Origin: Poa pratensis
Lineage: Eukaryota > Streptophyta > Magnoliopsida > Poales > Poaceae
Direction: 5' to 3'
Length of the DNA: 64,000 nt
Assembly: GCA_947311845.1 (NCBI GenBank)
Contig: CAMZMU010000080.1
Span: 20,654,369-20,718,368 of the forward strand
A model generated the notes under the pieces. It did no database searches, had not been told where the DNA came from, and saw only the letters and a list, made by a program, of their open reading frames with translations. The position numbers and the translations under genes are program-made. Positions within the stretch are counted from its first letter, which is position 1, and every line of letters begins with the position of its first letter. Shown in pieces: positions 46,335-53,815 of this stretch.

Positions 46335-46920
46335 TGGTGCGATGGAGGCGAGAGGGCGAGTGAAGGAGGAAGAAGATGGCGAAGTTACCCGTGGGGCCCT
46401 ACTTATAGCCGCGTGCGGTAACTGCCCGCATTAACTGCGCCACTACCGCGCGGTTATCGGGAGGCGCGGGATCGTGTGCGAGTGGGCGCACGGTTACGCG
46501 GTCTGCGGCCGCACGATCGGCCACATCGTGGGCCGCAGAGTGGCAACCGCCCACCCCGGATTTCCTGCGCTGGTCAGCACAAGAATCGAGGGGTCGTGGG
46601 CGGTCAAGTACTTGAGTGCGCAGGTGCGCTGTTCGGTGGGTCCGGCTGACGAGGGCGGCGTGTGGTCAGAATCTGCTTGGCAGAGGTCCGGATTCCGAAG
46701 CCCGGGCAGAGATTCTTCGCCACGTACCTCGGAAAATCTTGAGGCAAGATGGTGCTGAGTCAGATAGCTCGGAGAGTTCAGTTCGCATATCTACCTCGGA
46801 TTGGATGGTGGTGTATGGGAGGTACCTCGGCGTGACTATGTTGGAGGTCGGTTTAGGAGGTGGTGTAATGCTTGTTTTGAACCTGCTACGGCCCTCCTTC
46901 CGAGGTCGTAGGACCGCACC

Positions 46921-46935
46921 AGCTTCGGGGACTAA
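46921..46935 (+). other. purine tract before 3' LTR
   Basis: agcttcggggactaa directly precedes the LTR start TGTCG. It is only weakly purine-rich, but the same core (tcggggact) is repeated at least nine times in the 3' half of the element. Confidence 0.55.
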
Positions 46936-48095
46936 TGTCGGGGGAGTATCCCCGGGTAGGGTCAAGGCTTGGCATAAGGTGGTGTTCGAAGTTGTGCCGA
47001 GGTACGGAAAGGGCCGACCTGTTTGGGCCTGGGAAGGTCCGAGCTTCATCTTGACCTGGAGATACAGGCCGACCTATTTTGGCCCAGAGGGGTCCGAGGT
47101 ATACTGTTGGCCAGGGCCGAGGTTCACTGTCCGAGCTATGTTCTGCCGACCTAACTACCTCAGTGCGGTGGTTTGTGTTGTGGGTGCAGGAGAAGCTGTG
47201 GGAAGGAAGTAAGATCCGACCTAGTAAAGATATTAAGCGCAAGACCCGAGGTACGAGCCCGTCACATCCGTGCCGAGCTAACCGAGGTGGTGGGCTGTAG
47301 GTCGGGCAGGAGTCAATGCTCCTGTCACTTCCAGCCGGGTACAGAGCGCCTGACACGGGAGCGTCTGTCAAGGAGCATGGCAGAGGCGTGCTCCGGGTTC
47401 GGCGGGCCTGCACGTCTCTGATCGCTGCTACGCGAGGTCTGGGAAAAGGCTACGAGGTAGCTCTGCCAGGCCACGTCCTGTCTCGGTCAGAGGGGACATG
47501 CTAGTTCTGCCGTTAGGCTACAGGAGATGGGCAAGCCACGTCTTGTCCCCGACCGAGGTACGGTGGTACGGTGGTGACCGTTGCAGAGGCATGGCAACAG
47601 TGTTCTGCGAGGGGCACAATGGTAACCCGGCTGGCCTATATAGTGGGCTTCACCCCCTCCTGCTGAGGGACGACGGACGGATCGATCAACAGAGGAAGAG
47701 AAAGAGATAGAGAGAAGAGGAAGGAACTCGGAAACCCCGGAAACACCTCGGATCAGCTCGGAGTGCCTTCTTCCTCCCGTATAGCTCCATCTTTTACCTC
47801 AAGTTCTCACCATTGTATCATCATACAGCTCGAGGAGCAGCTTGTACTTGTCACTCTGAGCTATACACTGACTAGGATAGTGCTGCAGTAGGGGTGTTAC
47901 CTCCGCAAGAGGGCCCCGAAGCAGGGTACATCGTGGTGTGTTTTGTGTTCTTGCTTTCTTGGTTCTTCGTTCGTGTTCTTGCGTGTTCTTGCGTGTGCAC
48001 TTCTTGAGTGCATAAACCCTCCCCGGATTCCCCCAACGACCATTCGGCCCCATCTTAGCCATACCTATGGCATCTGCCGTGATCCCACCACGACA
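46936..48095 (+). mobile_element. 3' LTR of the Tat-like element
   Basis: 1160 bp, the direct copy of 33405-34553. TATA-like ctatatag at 47636-47643. It ends CGACA, followed by the target duplication tgcgg and then the second half of the exonuclease relic. Confidence 0.93.
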
Positions 48096-48470
48096 TGCGG
48101 CGCGGCTATCCACAATGATGTGCACATGCTGGGATACTACGGAATTGACATTCCGTCTGTGTTCGAACTCCAACAGGTTATCCCGAACCCCACCAAGAAT
48201 TCCATTCCGAGTCTCTATGACCTGGCCAATGCTACTATTGGGACAAATCTTGAGAAGAAGAAGAGGAAGAAGAAGGACAAGAAGAAGGATGACGAGGAAG
48301 AAGAAGATGACCTAATATTTGGTTGGGGCAACGTTCCATTGAGCTACGAGCAAGTGAAGTATGCCGCTCTAGACGCTCGCCTGGGCTTCGAGATTGCTAG
48401 GAGGCACTGGAAGCTACATGGCTACAATAGCCATGTTGATCGTCTCAACATTAATGTGATGAGTAGATGG

Positions 48471-48495
48471 TGTGGTGTGGTGTGGTGTGGTGTGT
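48471..48495 (+). repeat. (GTGTG)n microsatellite at gene end
   Basis: ggtgtggtgtggtgtggtgtg replaces or extends the original C-terminus of the exonuclease reading frame, adding C-G-V-V-W-C-G-V before TGA. Confidence 0.8.
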
Positions 48496-49239
48496 GAGGC
48501 TTCTATTGTATGAACTGTGAATCTTCTCAGTGCTATATTGAATCTTCAAATGAGTTCTATTTGCAAAATGTTTAAACCTTTAGACAAATGAATTACTAAT
48601 TCCTTTTGCCTTTTCTTTTAATCCTTCTAATTATCAAATGAATTTCTTTTATGCAAATAAAATGTCAATCTAAAAACTTTTAAACATAAAACTTGTTCAA
48701 TTATTTGCTAATATTAACTCCCACTTAATTTAAAACAAAATCTGCCTTATTAATTGCCTAATATTCAATTATTAATAACTTTTATTTTATAATTCCAAAT
48801 TGGACAAATAATATGTCTAAAACGATCGTCTCGAAACGAGGATTCCAAATACGCAATCCACACTATCCAATGAAGTTTCGATTTTCTCCAGTAAACCAAA
48901 CAAGAAAACTACTGCAAGCAAACGCCCCTCTTTTTCACCTCCAAATCCATTTCTTTTGTCCCCGAAACCTATTCCAATACTTTCTAATGTTGTATCATTG
49001 TTGTATCATGCATATTGCATCTTTTTCGCACATATCATGCATCATATCATCTCATGGTAGTGTGTATCATTACCTATTAAGCAACATATGGATAATATGG
49101 GGTTACCCGAATCCTCGGATTCCGTTATCAGTTGGAAGTCAGTTGGAAGTTATCTATTGCTTTACTTTGTTGGGTTACTCATGACAGTAATGACAACTTA
49201 ATAACTTGTTGGGCTAGCCAAACTAATGAAAGTGGCACC

Positions 49240-49480
49240 TGATAATAATGGATATATTATTTGTCGATTTTCGATTTACAGATTTAAAGTTATATTGTAT
49301 ACCATATTATATGATAATAATAACAAAAAATGAATAAAATATTTTAAAACTAAATTATTTCATATTTAGATTCCTCACATTTTTCTGATAATAATGGATA
49401 TATTATTTGTCCAATTGCGATTTACAGATTAAAAGATATTAATTATGCCATATTATTTGAATAAATGTCAATAAATGAAT
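49240..49480 (+). repeat. tandem duplication of about 145 bp in CACTA
   Basis: ctgataataatggatatatt starts units near 49239 and 49384. Both continue with ttatttgtc..cgatttacagatt and end in gaataaaata. AT-rich, non-coding. Confidence 0.75.
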
Positions 49481-49657
49481 AAAATAGTTTTATTACTTAT
49501 TTTATTTTCATTGGAATTCAATATTATTATTCTTATTCATTATTGTTCACTTAAATAATTGTTTTTGGTTTCAAAAAATACAGACATGTGACACAATGGT
49601 ATAAGAGTTAATAGGATTGATATGGTAGTATTGACAACAAGGTAAAATCAGATTCGC

Positions 49658-49737
49658 GGGACCATAGCAGGAAGGAACAGAGAAGTTAAGCGTGCTGAGG
49701 GTGAGTAGTGTGAGGATGGGTGACCGACCGGGAAGTT
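49658..49737 (+). ncRNA. 5S rRNA gene-like fragment in CACTA
   Basis: gaagttaagcgtgct (49683-49697) and aggatgggtgacc (49713-49725), then gggaagt, match the 3' two-thirds of plant 5S rRNA in order and near-correct spacing. The first corresponds to the A-box region and the second to the C-box of the internal polymerase III promoter. The 5' part is diverged and the 3' stem end is missing, so it is not a functional rRNA gene. It is either captured sequence or part of a 5S-derived SINE. Confidence 0.7.
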
Positions 49738-50084
49738 TGACCAAGACTAGAATTTGACTAAAGTTTAAGTGTAATTAGTGTTAAAAATGGTTCAAGTGAG
49801 AGAGTAACAAGTCAAACAATTCGAAAAAATAAATTAGAGGCGCTAGAATTACAAGAGCATTCACAACACGATGCTTAGTTAGAGGCGCCTCTAATTAGAG
49901 CCTCTAACTAAGAAATTGAAAACAAATGTTGGAATTTTTTTTCGGAAAATAATCTTTAGTCCCGGATGGGCTTACCAGCCGGGACTAAAGGTTGGGCCTT
50001 TAGTCCTGCTTGGCCTGTCCCGGTTGGCCAACCGGGACTAAAGTCCCTCACGGACCGGGACAGAAGGACATGTCTCCACTAGTG

Positions 50085-50157
50085 TTATGCAGAGACCGGG
50101 TGTAATTCTTTGTATCTTTTTGATACACTAAGCAATAAAATTGCCCGTTATCAAAAA
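50085..50157 (+). mobile_element. LINE 3' end, right part
   Basis: After the duplicated tta, tgcagagaccgggtgtaatt continues the LINE tail from 32643, and aataaaattgcccgttatcaaaaaa forms the A-rich end. The CACTA therefore inserted into an older LINE copy. Confidence 0.65.
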
Positions 50158-51640
50158 ATACCTAAAACTGCACTAACAGGACCGCTATGAAAATTCTGAC
50201 GTGGATCCTAGTGTATCTGTCGCGTACTGCGAAGCATGCATGCTAGCTAAACATTTCTAATGAGTCTCTGCAAAGCAAAAATTCTATACATAACCAGTGA
50301 CAGGTCCCTTTCCTTGAGAGGAATACAGCGTTGGATTTGTACGACGCTGCAACTGTGGAACAGCAATGTGCTGCCATAGCCTTTGCCTACATTACGCCGT
50401 CACTGAGTTCAAGTACTGTCAAATACAGTGGCAACTTTGTCGCTTTTACCACTTGAAATTTATCAGTATGGATGTTGCTTGCTCGAGTCGGGGCGGATCA
50501 GGATCACCATAATTCAACACCGTTATCTCTCAGATGGCAGCAGCTTAATGCCGTCGCTGCAGCGAACAACCACACCATGTTATGATATTTCCCTTTTGGC
50601 ATATGTTACATGATGACATATAAGATCGACCGCTGCCATGAGATGTCGCTTGTCAATCACCACGCCGCCCACACGGCCGCGGTCACCAACCAACACCCGA
50701 ACCACCGGCACGCCCGCCAACCGAGTGATTCCCACCGTCCAGGGCCGCCGCCCCGGCATCCAAACTCCCCGCACCGCGAACCGAGCAGAAAAACGAGATC
50801 CACCGCCATGGCAAGGCCACCCGAGCCCAGACCAAACGGCACACGGCCTCCGCGTCATCAGCGCCCACAGCCCAGTGCAGGGCCCACGGATCCCATCTTG
50901 CAAGCAAGGCAAGCGCCAGCCCCCGTGGCTGCTACCAGCGCCCGACCTGGAGGGAGAAGATCCGATGCTGGGTCGACGGCCAACAGCCACCACGGCTGCC
51001 GGCGGCCACCTAGGCGGAGAAGGTGGGCTCGTCAGGGCCCGGGGCCCCTGCCCCGGCCCGAGGAAGCGAGGCGGCCGTCAGATCCACGACCGCACAACCC
51101 GGCCCTTCCTCCGAGCCTAACCAGCAGGAGCTTCAGGAATGCCGCCGCCAGATCGGAAGAACCGCTGCCATGGCCGCGCCAGGGAGCCCGTGCCCGAGGA
51201 GATCCCGGCCACTGCAGGCCAGCAACGCGCGAGGAGGGGGCCTCACCGCCGCCGTCAACCGCATGGGTGCAACCCGTCGGCGACCCCCGGCGGCGGCGAG
51301 GGAGGCGGCGGAGGGAGGGGAGAGGTTAGGCTAGGGTTTATTCCGCCTCCGGAGTCGCCCGCGAGAGCGACCCGGGAGGCACGGGGAGGGAGGGGGGGGG
51401 GGGGCTTCACGCCACAATTTTTCGATGACCTATATATCGATATAAAAAACCATTAATAGTGGGGTGGAGGTGGGAGGTTGCTGGAGTGACTCGTGTGGCT
51501 CATCTTCCATAGAATGTTTTCTTGTAGGAAATAACCGTGAGATGCTAGGGACAGTTTGTCTAGAGGAGATTCCGTGCTCCTGATACAGCGATCCTGTTAG
51601 TTTTAAAAAAATTACGTGTGCCAAAAAAAATCTCGGATGT
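50158..51640. other. unclassified intergenic, GC-rich 50640-51405
   Basis: 50640-51405 is very rich in C, then G, and opens long frames on both strands without any domain (P/R/H-rich products). It ends in a G run of about 14 (51391-51404). It resembles GC-rich non-coding parts of grass retroposons, but I see no boundary or target duplication. Confidence 0.35.
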
Positions 51641-51900
51641 TGCCAATTGCGAATTACACGGATGTGCAAAATATTAACTTCAAATAAATTGTATTATGTG
51701 CTACACAGAAGCGACAAAAGTGTGATAAGAAAATGCATATTTTCAAATATCCAAATTTATCAGGTTTCATCATTTTGTGTAGCACAGAATACGACATATT
51801 TGAAGTTTATTTTTTACACGTTTGTGGGATACACCATTAGCTACATCTGTGATTTTTCAATTTTTTTAAAAATCATAAAAGAAAACTAAAAAAATTATCA
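51641..51900. repeat. AT-rich dispersed repeat, second copy
   Basis: attttgtgtagcacagaata and cgtttgtgggatacacca correspond to minus-strand phrases at 16270-16435. A further inverted phrase (gtgctacacagaagcga, 51699) lies upstream. Non-coding. Confidence 0.5.
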
Positions 51901-52206
51901 GGATCAATGGTGCTCTGGAGCCAAAGACACCTTTGACATTTTGTCTTCCTATTTTCTCTAAACTGTTTATGATCATGATATTCATTTTGGCTGCCATGTG
52001 TAGATGCACCTGAAGTCTAAGCCGTTACTTCTGCACCAAGATTCTCACTGACATTGTATTGCCACAGTGTACAGCCCACATCTGTATGCACATGCTCCCG
52101 TTAAAATCCGACGGAACAAACGTTCAGTTTCACGGGCCGTACGTCACGTTGAGCACTTGGACTGGCAATTTATTTTCATGTGGCTCCATCCCTCCATACC
52201 ATCCAT

Positions 52207-52639
52207 TTAGGCCTTCTTTGAATCATAGGATTCTGAAATCAAAGGAATAGGAAAAATAGAGGGTTCGGGTGGTAGACATCTCCAGTCCTCTGGAATGCCA
52301 AAATACAGGAACCATAGCAGCGGAGCCTTTGGCTGCACGTAGGAATAGTAGAGGAATTCTATACAATAAAATACTATTATTTTTTAGTTTGGGGTGTGCT
52401 TTGGAAGCCAGGAGTGAGAGTTTTGCGTCAGGGCACGAACCAACACCGGCAGTTTTTGCACGAAAAGCGAGGTCAAAACTAATGTGTAAAATCCTCTGGA
52501 ATCAGACCCTCAGGAAACCAATCCTCAGGAATTTCTAGGTCCCAATCCTTTGATCCAAACGCGTTCCTAAGGAAACAATCCTTAGGATTAAAATCTTGTA
52601 AAAATCCTTTGAAATTCCTCCAATCCAAAGAAGGGCTTA
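52207..52639. mobile_element. Tourist/Harbinger-type MITE with TTA duplication
   Basis: TTA at 52207-52209 and 52637-52639 flank 427 bp with inverted ends ggccttctttg and, from the right, gcccttctttg (10 of 11). Near both ends ggatt..aaatc..aaagg phrases are mirrored. Non-coding. Confidence 0.7.
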
Positions 52640-53045
52640 ATATCTCACTTGGACTCGGAGAGCCGTTTTTACTCGCGAGCTCCCATGTTCCTGAAAAATT
52701 AAAAACATTAAAATAGTAAAACATGTTAAAGAATTCTGAATTTTTTTGAGGACGAACATGTACATGTTTTCTAAATACCTGCCAAGTTTTGTGATGAAAT
52801 GACATATGTGTTGCTCCGTGCAAAAAAACAAAATCAGTGCTTTGAAATCCCATTTCGGCCACAGATTGGTCATTTTTGCACAGAACAGACCAAATATCAT
52901 TTCACCACGAAACTTGACACATAAGTACAAATTTGTATATGTTCATTTTAAATTTGTCCAGAATTTTTAAAATGATTTAATATTTTTCTAAAAGAAATTA
53001 TTCTATCACAAGCATATGAGATCGGGAGCCAATGTGAATTTTTGA
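52640..53045. other. AT-rich stretch, nothing recognised
   Basis: Short inverted similarity between its ends (gagctcccatg and gggagccaatg) hints at a decayed MITE, but no clear terminus is present. Confidence 0.3.
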
Positions 53046-53074
53046 CTTGGAGTACTGTTTTTCATCAGCGTAAG

Positions 53075-53190
53075 CATGCACTGGTGTTATTAGTTTTGAA
53101 GTTGCATGCATTTTGAAGTTGCATGCATGGCCCTTGTAGGCCTCAGCGTAAGCATGCATGAGTACTTCAAAATTTTGTCGCATGCATGCA
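53075..53190. promoter_or_regulatory. cluster of CATGCA (RY) motifs upstream of dioxygenase gene
   Basis: Five CATGCA cores within 116 bp (53075, 53105, 53122, 53153, 53181), two of them extended to CATGCATG. A 17-bp direct repeat ttttgaagttgcatgca occurs at 53094 and 53111. RY elements bind B3 regulators of the ABI3/FUS3 type. The cluster lies about 630 bp before the ATG of the dioxygenase gene. Function here is inference. Confidence 0.4.
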
Positions 53191-53815
53191 GAGCAACCAA
53201 AGCAGTCGCTCGCTGGAGTCTAACGCTGGCGTGAGGTGCAAACCGTAAGCGTGCAGCTAGCGGTCAGATGTACGGCTATACGGCTATACCCGTAAGTGTG
53301 CAACACGCAACAGACACCTATACGGCTATACCCGGGTCTATCGTTGTCATGCTCTGTCTGTTGTGGACTATATTAATTTCTCCGACCTGAAAAAAATATA
53401 AGCATAAGCTTGAAACAGAGTACTTGCTTTGACCCTGCATTTATTTTGCCCTACATACAGGAGCAGCTGTCCGCCAAACCAGCGAACGATGATGCATGAA
53501 GTCGCTGCTCCAGCTGTTGAAATCCCCAGCGAATCGTTGGGTCACTGATGATAAAAGAAATGGAATATTGAGAGGCTGTTTCGCGTGTTTAGATCCAGGC
53601 ATCACATCACATGGCGAGAGTGTTGTTTATCGAGAAAGATCGCATCGATCGCGTCTGCTCACATGAAAAAAGATCGCATCGATCGCAAAAGATCGCACCT
53701 CACTAGAACTGACGACTTTGCGAAATGGTTAAATTCCATCGATCGTCTTAATCTGTGCTTCGTCTCTAACACTACCTCTAGCCTCTGCCTCCAGCACTCC
53801 CTCTCCTCCACAATC

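Larger units (their letters stand above)
33405..48095 (+). mobile_element. Tat-like Ty3/Gypsy retrotransposon, full length
   Basis: Two direct LTRs (33405-34553, 46936-48095) begin TGTCG and end CGACA. A perfect 5-bp duplication TGCGG flanks the element (33400-33404, 48096-48100). The order is LTR, primer binding site, gag, protease, reverse transcriptase, RNase H, a second RNase H, integrase, a long 3' region with an antisense gene, purine tract, LTR. The second RNase H and the antisense gene place it in the Tat lineage (Retand/Grande-like). Several frameshifts interrupt gag-pol, so this copy is not autonomous now. The LTRs differ mainly by small indels plus a few substitutions, so insertion was recent. 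Confidence 0.93.
33080..48497 (+). pseudogene. Werner-type 3'-5' exonuclease gene relic split by Gypsy
   Basis: Part A runs 33080-33404 and part B 48101-48497; together they give a DEDDy exonuclease domain. Part A: ATG 33080, two single-base frame shifts (about 33115-33145), then V-E-R-W-I-R-A-I-K-K-Q-F and C-V-G-L-D-C-E-F-T-N (exo I, D-x-E), A-A-V-L-Q-L-S, a shift near 33313 and another near 33345, then P-Q-L-L-K-E-F-L-G-T-K-H-I-R-F-C-G. Part B resumes in the same codon: A-A-I-H-N-D-V (exo II), a K/E-rich stretch, then V-K-Y-A-A-L-D-A-R-L-G (exo III, Y-x3-D). Such enzymes degrade DNA or RNA from the 3' end with two metal ions. The C-terminal end runs into a GTGTG microsatellite (48471-48495). 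At least four frameshifts plus the insertion make it inactive. Confidence 0.8.
32644..50084. mobile_element. CACTA transposon carrying an exonuclease gene relic
   Basis: The left end is cactagtagaaaacag and the right end, inverted, cactagtggagacatg. A perfect 3-bp duplication TTA flanks it (32641-32643, 50085-50087). Subterminal repeats TTTAGTCCCGG / CCGGGACTAAA occur at least seven times on the left (32675-32885) and six times on the right (49960-50060). Without the nested Gypsy (14,696 bp including one duplication) the element is about 2.75 kb. It contains no transposase and is therefore non-autonomous. Cargo: a Werner-type exonuclease relic and a 5S rRNA-like segment. Confidence 0.88.

Noticed and set aside
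49658..49737. Functional 5S rRNA gene
   Set aside because: The 5' third and the closing stem are missing or diverged, and it is a single copy inside a transposon.
50610..51456. Long overlapping plus-strand ORFs (up to 239 codons) rich in P, R and H
   Set aside because: GC-rich composition keeps several frames open at once; no domain or codon pattern supports a gene.
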